Assembly (NCBI GenBank): GCA_030649165.1
Contig: JAUSGG010000056.1
Coordinates: 23,273 to 87,272, forward strand
Source: Armatimonadota bacterium
GTDB taxonomy: Bacteria > Armatimonadota > UBA5829 > JAUSEB01
Length of the DNA: 64,000 nucleotides
Direction: 5' to 3'
Shown: one piece after another, positions 1-8,595 of the stretch
Numbering within the stretch: the stretch's first letter is position 1
Layout of the letters: each line of letters starts with the position of its first letter
The notes under the pieces: generated by a model
The model's input: only the letters and a program-made list of their open reading frames with translations
The model's database searches: none
What the model was told of the DNA's origin: nothing
Position numbers and translations under genes: made by a program

Positions 1-1
1 C

Positions 2-709
2 CAGCCTATATGCCCAAGCTCGAACAGGAGCTTCGAGATCCTCAAGAATCTGATCACAGAGGCTGCGGATATCTTCCCAGGGCCGTATTTCCACATAGGC
101 GCGGACGAGGTCAATTTCGCCATGTGGGACAACTGTCCGGACTGCCGGGCCAGGAAGGTGAGCGAAAACCTGAAGGACAACGAGTCGCTCTACAATTGGT
201 TCATCAACCGGGTCAACAGGTTCGTCCGGAGCAAAGGACGCAGAACCATTGTCTGGACCGGTTTCAAGCCGACCGTGCGCCCTGCCATCGACAAGAACGT
301 GTTGGTCGATCAATGGGACAACGGCTATGCGAATCCGACGGACTTGCTGGCAGCGGGGTATGACCTGCTGAACGCTTCATCCACTCCCCTGTATGTCGTC
401 CGAGACTGGGCCTCGCCGCCTGAGATGATCGCGGAGTGGGACGTATGGCATTTCGGCCCAGTGACCGCCCCTTTGCCTTACGTCCCGCCAAAGATAGCCC
501 CGACCGAAAGACTCAAAGGTGTCTGCTTCTGCTCCTGGGAGAACTCGGAGAGCGTTCAGGACGCGATTCTCTTCGGGATCGGGGAGCCGGTGCAGGGTTA
601 CGCCGGCCCCGCTCCGCGCGCGCCGATCATGGCAGAGAGGGCGTGGACCGGAAGCGGAACGAGTAAGGCGGATTTGCTGAGGCGGGTTGGGTGGAAGGCG
701 AAGCACTGA
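2..709 (+). CDS. GH20 family glycosidase, C-terminal part (5' end outside window)
   Basis: The reading frame is open from base 2, so the gene begins upstream of the window; 235 codons remain. Residues 31-36 of the fragment read HIGADE, the H-x-G-x-D-E signature of glycoside hydrolase family 20, where the Asp-Glu pair carries out substrate-assisted cleavage of terminal beta-N-acetylhexosaminides. It is followed by a CPDC motif and the expected barrel strands (TIVWTGFK, LVDQWDN, GVCFCSWEN, MAERAW). Known family role: release of GlcNAc/GalNAc from glycans, usually outside the cytoplasm; the signal peptide, if any, is not in view. It is a paralogue of the GH20-like protein at 55283-58642, which has lost these residues. 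I am sure of the family, not of the exact substrate. Confidence 0.85.
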   Translation, partial: QPICPSSNRSFEILKNLITEAADIFPGPYFHIGADEVNFAMWDNCPDCRARKVSENLKDNESLYNWFINRVNRFVRSKGRRTIVWTGFKPTVRPAIDKNVLVDQWDNGYANPTDLLAAGYDLLNASSTPLYVVRDWASPPEMIAEWDVWHFGPVTAPLPYVPPKIAPTERLKGVCFCSWENSESVQDAILFGIGEPVQGYAGPAPRAPIMAERAWTGSGTSKADLLRRVGWKAKH

Positions 710-768
710 GGAGTGAAAGAGTCGGCGGAGTCGAAGCAGTTGCTGTTCCATCGCACACGAAGGAGGCG

Positions 769-1731
769 ATGAGCTTGCGCAGGTTCATACGTCTGCATCC
801 CTGGCGGCTTGAGATAGTTCCGGCGGCGGCGTTCCTTGTCGCCGTTGCATACACGGCCTATTACCACCTCAGCGGCGCAGAGGCGGTATTGAGACGTGCC
901 GCTTACCCCGGGGAGCCGCCAGTCCAATATGAAGCCACGATAATGGGCCACATCTGTCTCGTTGCGTTCTTCTGGACGATTGCGGCGGCCTCCAACCATC
1001 GGTGGGTTCTCCTGGAACGCCGGAAGATGTATAACTGGACGGCTGCCGTGTTTCAGTTCACGATCCTCGGCAACGCCGGCATTGCGGTTTTCCTGGCGCG
1101 GACTGGACTGCCGGGAATCACGCCAACGACGGTAGCCGTGGACGTCGACGTTATTCCCGCGATCGCCTTACTCGGAATAGCAGTGACTGCAGCCCTCGAA
1201 TGGACGCGGCGGTTCGTCCCCAGGGAGTACGCTGCCGAGCCTGATCCGCCGCCCCCGACAATGGTATATACTGATGACAGCTTCCGTTATGTGGAGACGG
1301 GACTGGAGTGGGAGTGGGCGATCTTGGGAGCGGGCGTATTCGCTCTAGGCATAGGGGCTACGGCGTACGGCGGCATAACCCTCAGTGGCGTTCTGTCGGC
1401 TGTGGCCGGGGTCTTCTTCTGCAGCTTGAGTCGACGAAGACTTGAGACCAGCAGCCATCGCGTCGTGATGTGGAATGGCCTCTACAGGGTGCAGGTTGCG
1501 CTGGCGGACGCGGCATCCTGCAAGGCGACTTCGGATGAGAACGGGCAGCGGCCTAGCGAGACCAGCCGCAAGAAGTGGCATCAATTCTCGTGGAATACGG
1601 GCCGATGCCTGGAGATCGCCACGAAGCAAGGCCATATCTACCGCTTCGGCATGATCCGGCCGCAGTACGCGCGCAGCCTGATCGAGTCGGTGATCGACGT
1701 GGGCAAGTCCGACCCGGAGCCGGCCGAGTAG
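769..1731 (+). CDS. Membrane protein of unknown function
   Basis: About 320 residues. The N-terminal half has four hydrophobic stretches (around residues 18-35, 60-78, 92-110 and 123-140), then a linker rich in Pro and acidic residues, a further hydrophobic pair near 180-220 and a soluble C-terminal region of about 100 residues that could be a small beta-rich cytoplasmic domain. I do not recognise the family. Start choice: AAGGAGG at 760-766 lies only 2 nt before the ATG at 769, but 8 nt before a TTG at 775, so the true start may be the TTG. It follows the GH20 gene with a 59-nt gap in the same direction and could be cotranscribed with it. Confidence 0.6.
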   Translation: MSLRRFIRLHPWRLEIVPAAAFLVAVAYTAYYHLSGAEAVLRRAAYPGEPPVQYEATIMGHICLVAFFWTIAAASNHRWVLLERRKMYNWTAAVFQFTILGNAGIAVFLARTGLPGITPTTVAVDVDVIPAIALLGIAVTAALEWTRRFVPREYAAEPDPPPPTMVYTDDSFRYVETGLEWEWAILGAGVFALGIGATAYGGITLSGVLSAVAGVFFCSLSRRRLETSSHRVVMWNGLYRVQVALADAASCKATSDENGQRPSETSRKKWHQFSWNTGRCLEIATKQGHIYRFGMIRPQYARSLIESVIDVGKSDPEPAE

Positions 1732-1739
1732 CCCGGCGG

Positions 1740-2498
1740 CTATTTCCCCTCCGACGCGGACAGCAGCGCGACCAGTTCCTCCGCCGTCTTCACGTAGGTG
1801 AACCCCACGTCCTGAATCCCCTTCTTGCGCGTGCTTTCTCTTGCGTTCCAGGTGGCGTCCTCCACGCACAGGGTGTTATATCCCAGCCGTTTTGCCGAGG
1901 AAGCAGTCCCGAAGAGGCAGCCCTGCGTGTGGCCGCCGACGAAGATGATGTTCTTCACCCCCAGGTTGTTCAGGATGAAGTCGATGCGGGAGGAAATGAA
2001 CGCATCCTGCGCGGACTTGGCGACCACATACTCGCCCTTCCGCACCTTCAGGCATTCCGCCGGGCGGGAGGTGGGATCGGAGATGTGATGGGGCCATTTC
2101 TTCGGGTCCGGGCCGATGTCATGGAGAAACGTCCGGCGCGTCGCGGGGTCGAGGTCCATGCCGTCCTCGCACAGATACCCCCAGTGGATGAAGATCATCG
2201 GCAGCTTACGGGCGCGGCAGGCGTCGGCGACCTTCACCGCGTTCGGCATTGCAACGTCGAAAAGGTAGTCGGTCGCTTTGTTGCAGTCCTCGACCGTAAA
2301 CCCCTGCTGTTTCCATCCGTCGGGCATCTGCTCGGCCTTCATATAGACCCGAGGGACTTCCTGAAGATCGACGCAAACAAACGCGCAATTCTTGAAGAAG
2401 GCAGGGTCAAAATCCTTTGGCTGCGCGGGCGTCGCGGCATTTGCCGACAGCGCAGCGATCAGGACCAACGTGGCAATAAGTGGCAAACAAGGATTCAT
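1740..2498 (-). CDS. Secreted isochorismatase-like cysteine hydrolase
   Basis: 252 residues. It starts at an ATG preceded by a good ribosome-binding site (AGGAGAAG, 6 nt upstream). Residues 1-21 form a signal peptide (MNPCLPLIATLVLIAALSANA), unusual because most family members are cytoplasmic. The isochorismatase-like fold shows VDLQE (catalytic Asp), a central Lys, and GHTQGCLFGTA (nucleophilic Cys), which completes the Asp-Lys-Cys triad. The family hydrolyses amides or enol ethers such as N-carbamoyl compounds; the neighbouring hydantoinase/oxoprolinase gene on the same strand makes an amide or carbamoyl substrate attractive, but that is inference. The C-terminus lies 8 bp from the convergent membrane-protein gene. 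Confidence 0.82.
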   Translation of the reverse strand: MNPCLPLIATLVLIAALSANAATPAQPKDFDPAFFKNCAFVCVDLQEVPRVYMKAEQMPDGWKQQGFTVEDCNKATDYLFDVAMPNAVKVADACRARKLPMIFIHWGYLCEDGMDLDPATRRTFLHDIGPDPKKWPHHISDPTSRPAECLKVRKGEYVVAKSAQDAFISSRIDFILNNLGVKNIIFVGGHTQGCLFGTASSAKRLGYNTLCVEDATWNARESTRKKGIQDVGFTYVKTAEELVALLSASEGK

Positions 2499-2574
2499 TA
2501 GTTCTTCTCCTATAGCTTCGAGGACGCAGTAGGCCCCAAACGAAAGCGGAAACAAGTTTCCGCACTCCAAAAGA

Positions 2575-4548
2575 CTAGCCGAACGCCCCGCCGGACGCGA
2601 CAGCCGTTATCCTTCGCTCTATGAAAACACTACCGCCGTCGGAGGCGGCGCCGGAGCGGTCGTCGCGGAGGACGGTTACCTCCGGAGCCTGAGCGCCGGA
2701 TTCGACCGCCCGTTCGAGCGCCCGGGCGCGGGATATCTCCATCGCTTTCTCCGTTGCAGGCTCCAGCTCGCGGAACAGCATCCGCTCTCCGCTGCCGTGC
2801 AGGGTGAATGTGCCGTCGAGCGTCGGGGAAATTGTTATCTCCTCCCGCACGACCACGCGGCTGCCTATCGCGCCTATCGCGTTCGCAACGTCCGCGTGCT
2901 CTGGGACGATAATCTCCACACCCAGACGCTCCCCGACACCGGAGACCAGCGCCTCGGCAGGCGCGCCGATGGCCACTATCGGCCTTCGGATGGAGAGACG
3001 CACGTCGAGGCCGTCGCCTTCGCCCGCAAATGCCTTATCGATCAGGAACCCCCACGATTTGGGCAAATCGTGCAACTTGTGGTTCTCCCAGGAGACTTCC
3101 CGCCGCACTATCTCCTCAAACAGCCTGCGCGTCACCGCCCGCATTGCGAGTTCGATGATTTCCTCCGGGGAGCGGCCGAACATCGTGGAGAATATCCCCA
3201 GGGCGCGTGTCGCGGCGTCAACGTTCCACGTGGTGAACTGACCCGTAACGTGCAGCAGGTCGGTCGGGGTGAGCGCCGATCTCTTGACCGCCCCGACCGC
3301 CTCCAGCCGCGAGACCGGCAGCAGCGACGCGTCGTGCATTTTCAACTCCTTCGCCGCTACGGTCGCGGGAATTGGCCCGCCGCGCAGCAGATCGATCAAC
3401 CTGCGCTCGGAGCGAGTGGCGTCGGGCAGCGTGTCGCTTGCGAGGACCAGCACGTCCATAGCGGAGGCGTCGTACGCCCCCGCATGCCGCCGGACGTCAA
3501 ACGCGGTCAGGAAGTCCTCGACGCTCTTGTGCTCGTGGGCAAGATACGCCAGCGGGATATTGCGCACGGGACCAATCCTGATCTTCCGGTCGCGCGTGAA
3601 GTCTATCCGGCTGTCGCCGCCAAGGCCGACGGTCAGGATATCCGCCACGTCCACGTTCATCACGTAAGGGCCTACACGCGCTCCGTCGGGAGAAACCGCC
3701 ACCTGGCCGTTTTGGATAATCGCGCAATCGGTCGTGGTCCCGCCGATGTCGAGGACCAGGGCGTCTTCCAACCCTGTCAATATCCGTGCTCCGCTGACGC
3801 TGGCGGCGGGACCGGACAGGACGGTCTCGATGGGTCTTGCCCGTGCGACGCTCTCCTCGACCGGCGTACCGTCACCTTTGACGACCATGAGCCTTCCGGA
3901 TACGCCGAAATCCTCCAGGGCGTTCCGCACCGAGGCGATGAGGTCCCTGATCACCGGCAGCAGCTTCGCGTTCGCAACGGCCGTCTGCGCGCCGCGCACC
4001 GCGTTGAGCCTGCGGCTAAGCTCGTGGGCGCAGACCAGGGGAACGTCACACATCTCCGAGGCGATCTCCCGGACCCGGTTGGCCTGCTCAGGGTTGCGGA
4101 CCATGGCGTATCCCGCAACGACCAGCGCCGCGCACCGCTCCCGCGCTACGAGATGCTCGACCGCTTCCCTGCAAGCGTCCTCGTCCAGCGGTTGGAGTAT
4201 CTGGCCGGTGATCGCGGTGGCGCCGGGGATTTCCACGCACGGCTCGTGGCCGATCTGTTTGGCGAACCAGTCCCACGGGGAAAGCACGATCAGCCCAACC
4301 TTATGACCGCGACCTTCGACAACTGAGTTGGTCGCCAGGGTGGTCGAAAGGGATGTCACCCCCGCCCTGGCCAAAAGCTCCCGCGGGAGCCGGCCCAGCG
4401 CTTCGCGGATTCCCTCGACCAGGTTGTGGTAGGTCGTAAGGGCCTTGGCTTTGGCGAGGAGCCGCGTGGTCGCCATATCGCAGAGCACGGCGTCGGTGTA
4501 GGTCCCGCCCGCGTCTATTCCGAGGCCGATTGTGGATCTAATAGACAT
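2575..4548 (-). CDS. Hydantoinase/oxoprolinase family protein (HyuA-like)
   Basis: 657 residues. The N-terminus LGIDAGGTYTDAVL and the later LDIGGTTTDCAI are the two phosphate-binding loops of the actin/ASKHA fold found in HyuA and 5-oxoprolinase subunit A, which couple ATP hydrolysis to opening of hydantoin, oxoproline or related cyclic substrates; acetone carboxylase beta subunits are in the same family. The length matches HyuA-type subunits (about 650-700). No HyuB partner gene is adjacent, so this may be one of the stand-alone homologues of uncertain substrate. Its start overlaps the end of the upstream NmrA-like gene by 11 bp, indicating a shared transcript; no strong ribosome-binding site is seen, which fits translational coupling. 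Confidence 0.85.
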   Translation of the reverse strand: MSIRSTIGLGIDAGGTYTDAVLCDMATTRLLAKAKALTTYHNLVEGIREALGRLPRELLARAGVTSLSTTLATNSVVEGRGHKVGLIVLSPWDWFAKQIGHEPCVEIPGATAITGQILQPLDEDACREAVEHLVARERCAALVVAGYAMVRNPEQANRVREIASEMCDVPLVCAHELSRRLNAVRGAQTAVANAKLLPVIRDLIASVRNALEDFGVSGRLMVVKGDGTPVEESVARARPIETVLSGPAASVSGARILTGLEDALVLDIGGTTTDCAIIQNGQVAVSPDGARVGPYVMNVDVADILTVGLGGDSRIDFTRDRKIRIGPVRNIPLAYLAHEHKSVEDFLTAFDVRRHAGAYDASAMDVLVLASDTLPDATRSERRLIDLLRGGPIPATVAAKELKMHDASLLPVSRLEAVGAVKRSALTPTDLLHVTGQFTTWNVDAATRALGIFSTMFGRSPEEIIELAMRAVTRRLFEEIVRREVSWENHKLHDLPKSWGFLIDKAFAGEGDGLDVRLSIRRPIVAIGAPAEALVSGVGERLGVEIIVPEHADVANAIGAIGSRVVVREEITISPTLDGTFTLHGSGERMLFRELEPATEKAMEISRARALERAVESGAQAPEVTVLRDDRSGAASDGGSVFIERRITAVASGGAFG

Positions 4549-5401
4549 GATCTAAGAAGACTTCTATCAGTTCAGCGGCGAAGCTCTTGAAGTCTCTGGC
4601 AGGGTGGCCAACAACTTCGCGCTGGGCGGCCAACTCCTCCGAGGTCGCCCTGAGGCCGTGGTCTTTGAAATAGTCGCTCATAGCTGGGAAGTCCTCGACC
4701 ATCCACTCAGGCGTTCCCACGGAAGGCTCCCATTCGTCCAAACTTTCGCCGATGTACCGGACTTTCCGGCCTAGAACGCGGCTGTATATTTCGGCGGCGC
4801 GCTCGCCGGTGAGGGCTTCCGGCCCGTGCAGCGAACAGGTCTTGTTCTCGCAGCCCGAACCGAGAAGCGCATTAACGGTGGCGTCGGCGATATCGCGAAC
4901 GTCCACCCGGTTGATTCCCACGTTTCCGAGAGGCTGGGGATAGATTCCGAGTTCCACGATCTCTCGCCGGAAGAACCTGTCGTTCTGATAGAAGTTGTTC
5001 GGCTGCAGAATTGTATGCGGAATCCCTGATTCTCGAATCGCTTGCTCGATAGGAACCTTACCGCCGAGGCCCGGAACCTCCGCGCCCAGGTCGGTCCTGG
5101 CGACGGAGATGTAGACAATCCGGCGCGCGCCAGCGGCTTTCGCCGCTTCGACCGCGCCAAGTCCCATTGAGACTACATCCGGGCCGTCAGGAACCACGAG
5201 GAAAACGCCGTCAACCCCGCTGAGCGGGGCCGCCAGCGTTTCGGGCCGCGCCAGGTCCCCGCGAACGATCTCGACGCCAGATGGAAATACCGCCGTGTCT
5301 CCGCGGGCCATTGCCCGAACGTCCGCCCCGCGATCGAGCAAACCCCGCACGACTTCAGCGCCGACCGTTCCGGTTCCGCCGATAACCAGGACCTTCCCCA
5401 C
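4538..5401 (-). CDS. NmrA-like NAD(P)-binding protein (atypical SDR)
   Basis: 287 residues from a GTG start with GGAAGGAAA upstream. The N-terminus VLVIGGTGTVGAEVV is the GxxGxxG dinucleotide-binding motif of NmrA/atypical short-chain dehydrogenases. The rest follows the family: DLARPETLAAPLSGVDGVF, an RRIVYISV strand, ILQPNNFYQN, and a C-terminal substrate-side domain with DVRDIADATVNALL. Members range from redox-sensing regulators such as NmrA to NAD(P)H:quinone reductases, so the reaction cannot be named. It lies between the GH71/99-like gene upstream (46-bp gap) and the hydantoinase-like gene downstream (11-bp overlap), all on the minus strand. Confidence 0.8.
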   Translation of the reverse strand: MGKVLVIGGTGTVGAEVVRGLLDRGADVRAMARGDTAVFPSGVEIVRGDLARPETLAAPLSGVDGVFLVVPDGPDVVSMGLGAVEAAKAAGARRIVYISVARTDLGAEVPGLGGKVPIEQAIRESGIPHTILQPNNFYQNDRFFRREIVELGIYPQPLGNVGINRVDVRDIADATVNALLGSGCENKTCSLHGPEALTGERAAEIYSRVLGRKVRYIGESLDEWEPSVGTPEWMVEDFPAMSDYFKDHGLRATSEELAAQREVVGHPARDFKSFAAELIEVFLDHVY

Positions 5402-5446
5402 GTTTCCCGGTTTCCTTCCTTTCTTCCTTTCCTCGCAAAAAGACGG

Positions 5447-6751
5447 CTACGGATTCGCCGGCGTCGTCTTCGTCAGCGGGACCCTGCCCCGAAACATCTT
5501 TGTCCCGTAGCCCGTCAGGCGCAGGTACCAGTCCGAGGGCTTGCCTTCGTAGGTGGCCATGTAGATGCCTACCGGCGGGTCGTTTGTTACCTTGAATATG
5601 GCGGTTCCTTCGTCTACCTCGTCGAACATGGCGATGTAGATCGTATCTACCTTCTGCTCTGTCGCTGTCACGAACTGCTCCCAGAGGAAATCGCCGCCGC
5701 GGCGGGACAACGGGTGGCCGGCCCCCTGGGGATTTCCATACGCCCGCTGGAGGTTGTCCCACGTAAACCCGGGATAGATCACAGGCATATACATAATGCC
5801 GAGCTTGCGGCACTCTTTCAGGTCATCGGCCCAATAGCTGGTCGACGCCATAGAAAACTTGTTGTCGGCGGACATCGTGCTGTTGCCGGGATTCCAGGGC
5901 GTAATAGCGTTGAAGCGCCTGTAGATTGCAGGCCAGCCAGCCCAGTCAGCGTCGTTTATGCTCCGCCACCACCATGCGCCGCTGCAGACCAGGAAAGTCC
6001 CGTATTTGGGGTCATTCTTGAAGAAGTCGATGATCTTGTTCGCCGTCTCGGCCGGGAACCGCTCGGGATAGAAGCCGAACAACTGCAGGACGGGTTTGCC
6101 GTTGTGATGCAGGTATCTCTTGTCCTTCGTGATCTTCATCCGGTCCACGAGGAACTTCCAGTCGTTTACCATCCAGTCGTACAGCTTCTCCGTCGGCGTG
6201 CCGGACATATCGTAGGTTATGGAAAACACCCGGCCGTGCCTATTTGCCGAGTTACGAGCTTGCGCAAGCATTCCGCTCGCGGAAGGCGGATTCTCCAACC
6301 CGCAGACGAAACGCTGGACATAAACTCCGTCTATGCCGTATTCCCGCATCCACTTGAAGTGGACATCCATCGTCGCCGGTCTTGCCGAGCTGAACAGATA
6401 AGCCTGTCTGCCGTCCTTATGCTTCAGCCCCGCGACCGGCATCCATTCCGATTTGGGGTAGTCGGTCATGTCCGGCCAATAATCCACGGTCACACTGTTC
6501 GCGAGCACCTTTTCCGCATTCATGCTCCAGTGGATATAGCGATTTGCCGGCCCGTCGCCCGGCGTGCTGAACCAGCCCTGATACCCGCACATCACCTTGC
6601 CCTTGAGCGTAGTGGCGTCAACATCGTTTCTGCTCGGACCCTTGTACGGGGCAAGCTCCGGCGACAGCTTCGCCCCCTCATCCGCCGCCAGACAAGGCAA
6701 AACAATACCCACAACCAAAACCACCGCCAACAACAGCATGCAAATCCTCAT
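5447..6751 (-). CDS. Secreted GH71/GH99-like glycoside hydrolase
   Basis: 434 residues. ATG start at 6751 with GGAGG 9 nt upstream; a TTG one codon earlier is less likely. Residues 1-22 are a signal peptide (hydrophobic run ending CLA). The mature protein begins with KGKVMCGYQGWFSTPGDG and continues with IHWS, GVYVQRFV, ITYDMSG and MFDEVDEGTAIF, the pattern of the GH71/GH99-like family of TIM-barrel glycosidases (endo-alpha-mannosidase or alpha-1,3-glucanase relatives). It would act on polysaccharide outside the cytoplasmic membrane. The exact specificity cannot be read. It is the first gene of the minus-strand group reaching down to 1740, followed after 46 bp by the NmrA-like gene. Confidence 0.8.
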   Translation of the reverse strand: MRICMLLLAVVLVVGIVLPCLAADEGAKLSPELAPYKGPSRNDVDATTLKGKVMCGYQGWFSTPGDGPANRYIHWSMNAEKVLANSVTVDYWPDMTDYPKSEWMPVAGLKHKDGRQAYLFSSARPATMDVHFKWMREYGIDGVYVQRFVCGLENPPSASGMLAQARNSANRHGRVFSITYDMSGTPTEKLYDWMVNDWKFLVDRMKITKDKRYLHHNGKPVLQLFGFYPERFPAETANKIIDFFKNDPKYGTFLVCSGAWWWRSINDADWAGWPAIYRRFNAITPWNPGNSTMSADNKFSMASTSYWADDLKECRKLGIMYMPVIYPGFTWDNLQRAYGNPQGAGHPLSRRGGDFLWEQFVTATEQKVDTIYIAMFDEVDEGTAIFKVTNDPPVGIYMATYEGKPSDWYLRLTGYGTKMFRGRVPLTKTTPANP

Positions 6752-6793
6752 CAAAAACAGCCTCCAATCGTCTCGTACATAAACCCACCAAAT

Positions 6794-6828
6794 CCCCCCT
6801 CCTCTTAGGAGGGGGTTAGGGGGAGGTC
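6794..6828. repeat. G/C-run hairpin repeat (family A)
   Basis: CCCCCTCCT-CTT-AGGAGGGGG hairpin followed by TTAGGGGGAGGTCA. Near-identical sequence occurs at 51815-51853 and as the core of the elements at 29142-29286 and 55040-55185. It lies between the hisF 3' end and the GH71/99-like gene. It could act as a transcript 3'-end hairpin, but it has no T-run. Confidence 0.75.
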
Positions 6829-6874
6829 ACCCATCGCTCAGTCCTCATCGCCACTCTCCACTCTCAACTCTCCC

Positions 6875-7651
6875 TCACCACTTCTTCCTCACCGGCACGC
6901 CCGCCGCGGCCAATTCCGCTTTTATCTGCGCTATCGTATATTCGCCGGTGTGGATCATGCTGGCAATGATGGCCGCATCCGCCCGGCCCTGGTTGAACAC
7001 GTCGACCAAATGCTGGGGCGTTCCTGCTCCTCCCGACGCAACAACCGGAATGCGCACCGCGGTAGAGATCATACTCGTCAGGTTCAACTCGAAGCCGTCT
7101 CTCGTCCCGTCCGCGTCCACGGAGTTGACGACGATCTCGCCGACGCCCAACTCCTCGGCGCGTTTGGCCCATTCAAGAGCGTCGAGTCCGGTGCGCTCGC
7201 GGAATCCGCGAATAGTGACCTCGTAGCCGCTCGGAAAGGCGGCCCCGTCGGTTCTGACGGGATCCATCCCGAGCACTATACACTGCGAGCCGAATACCTT
7301 TGCGCCTTCGGCGATAATGGCCGGGTTGGTCACCGCAAGCGAATTGACCGAAACCTTCTCCGCGCCTGCCAGGAGCGCGCGGTACATATCGTCCAGCGTC
7401 TCGATTCCGCCGCCGACCGCAAATGGTATGCGAACGGCCCGCGCGACCTCACGGACCATCTCTATGTCGATCGGCCGCCTTTCGGCGGAGGCGGTGATGT
7501 CGTAGAAGACGAGCTCGTCGCAGCCGCCGTCGCTGTAGGCCACCGCCATCTCCACGGGATCGCCGAGGTCGATATTGTTCTGGAATTTGACGCCCTTGGT
7601 GACCTTCTTGTTTCTCACATCCAGGCACGGGATGATGCGTTTGGTCAGCAT
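6875..7651 (-). CDS. hisF: Imidazole glycerol phosphate synthase cyclase subunit HisF
   Basis: 258 residues, the usual HisF length. The N-terminus MLTKRIIPCLDVRNKKVTKG is diagnostic. HisF is a TIM barrel that uses ammonia from HisH to convert PRFAR into imidazole glycerol phosphate and AICAR (histidine biosynthesis). Seen: the catalytic Asp in CLDV, the phosphate-binding FAVGGGIETLDD, VSVNSLAV and VVASGGAGTPQHL, and the C-terminal AAIIASMIHTGEYTI. Start chosen at the ATG at 7651, as homologues begin exactly there; an in-frame ATG at 7663 is possible. It overlaps the hisH stop by 7 bp, so the two subunits are translationally coupled. Confidence 0.96.
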   Translation of the reverse strand: MLTKRIIPCLDVRNKKVTKGVKFQNNIDLGDPVEMAVAYSDGGCDELVFYDITASAERRPIDIEMVREVARAVRIPFAVGGGIETLDDMYRALLAGAEKVSVNSLAVTNPAIIAEGAKVFGSQCIVLGMDPVRTDGAAFPSGYEVTIRGFRERTGLDALEWAKRAEELGVGEIVVNSVDADGTRDGFELNLTSMISTAVRIPVVASGGAGTPQHLVDVFNQGRADAAIIASMIHTGEYTIAQIKAELAAAGVPVRKKW

Positions 7652-8268
7652 TTTCCGTCCCACCGGCTGAAGTTGTCGAGAAGTTTGAGGCCGATCCTCC
7701 CTGAGCGTTCGGGGTGGAACTGGGTGGCGAAGAGGCTGCCTTTGCCGACTACCGACGCGAACCTGAGGTCAGCGTAATCTGTTTCGCCCAGGATGTAGGA
7801 CGCGTCGGACGGCGCGGGATAATAGCTGTGTACGAAGTAGAACTCGCTCCCGTCCTCGATCCCCTCGAACAACGGGTGCGCGACGCGCTGTTCGACGGTG
7901 TTCCAGCCCATCTGCGGGATTTTGCACATCGGGTCTGACGGCGTGAAGCGCTTGACGGTCCCCGGCACGAGCCCGACGCACGGCACGCCGCCGTCTTCTT
8001 CGGTGGACTCGAAAATCACCTGCGTGCCGAGGCAAATGCCCAGGAACGGCGTCCCATTGGACACGACGCTCCGCAGCGGTTCCAGCAATTGCCGCTCGCG
8101 CAGGTTCCTCATAGCCTCGGCCGCCGCGCCGACGCCGGGGAAGATCACGCGCTCCGCCGCGAGTATGCGCGAGGGGTCGCTGGTGACCTCGCACGCCGCG
8201 CCGATGGCCTCTAAAGCCAGGCGGACGCTGGTCAGATTCCCAGCATTGTAGTCGATAATGGCGATCAC
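7645..8268 (-). CDS. hisH: Imidazole glycerol phosphate synthase glutaminase subunit HisH
   Basis: 207 residues from a GTG start (MIAIIDYNAGNLTSV), the place where homologues start; an upstream ATG at 8388 would add 40 unrelated residues through a repeat. Class I glutamine amidotransferase: nucleophile Cys in FLGICLGTQ, and the His-Glu pair in TQFHPERSG. It hydrolyses glutamine and channels ammonia to HisF. AGGTAG about 9 nt upstream is a plausible ribosome-binding site. The other his genes are not in the window, so the pathway is split in this genome. Confidence 0.95.
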   Translation of the reverse strand: MIAIIDYNAGNLTSVRLALEAIGAACEVTSDPSRILAAERVIFPGVGAAAEAMRNLRERQLLEPLRSVVSNGTPFLGICLGTQVIFESTEEDGGVPCVGLVPGTVKRFTPSDPMCKIPQMGWNTVEQRVAHPLFEGIEDGSEFYFVHSYYPAPSDASYILGETDYADLRFASVVGKGSLFATQFHPERSGRIGLKLLDNFSRWDGKC

Positions 8269-8595
8269 ATATTCGATACTACCTGAAAAGCGGGGGTTCG
8301 GCAAGGGTGGCCTTTGGACCGGCCGGACCCGTCCGACCCACCGCCTCGGGTAAGAGTTCAGGAATGGGTAGAATTGTATCACCCTCACCCTAACCCTCTC
8401 CCGTCAAGGGAGAGGGGATTACGCTCGTCTTCTTCCGAGGACGGAGGAATAACGACCGACAGTCTACCTAATCGTGAACAGTTACCGCCTCGGCGGCACA
8501 CGGACTTTCGCCTCCGTTTCAGCCCCTGCAAGTGGGGTATACCAAATGTAGAGTCTGTGTGTCTGTGTGTTCGGGCTGGAGGGGTAGTTTTCGGT
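8269..8595. other. Divergent intergenic region hisH / ade
   Basis: 327 bp between divergently transcribed genes. It holds a family B hairpin repeat (8379-8420) and otherwise no gene. GTCTGTGTGTCTGTGTGTTCG precedes the ade ribosome-binding site. Promoters for both directions should be here, but none stands out as consensus. Confidence 0.6.
8379..8420. repeat. G/C-run hairpin repeat (family B)
   Basis: CACCCTCACCCTAACCC followed by the hairpin CTCTCCC-GTCAA-GGGAGAG and GGATTACG. It is almost identical to the copy at 62168-62209, where it lies at a gene junction; other copies are at 12033-12070, 19557-19598, 25103-25150, 31428-31461 and 59887-59928. Confidence 0.85.

Noticed and set aside
2797..4326. 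Plus-strand frame of 509 codons opposite the hydantoinase gene
   Set aside because: High-GC antisense shadow; the minus-strand protein has conserved motifs throughout.
7645..8388. hisH start at ATG 8388
   Set aside because: The added 40 residues are not part of the family; GTG 8268 gives the usual N-terminus.
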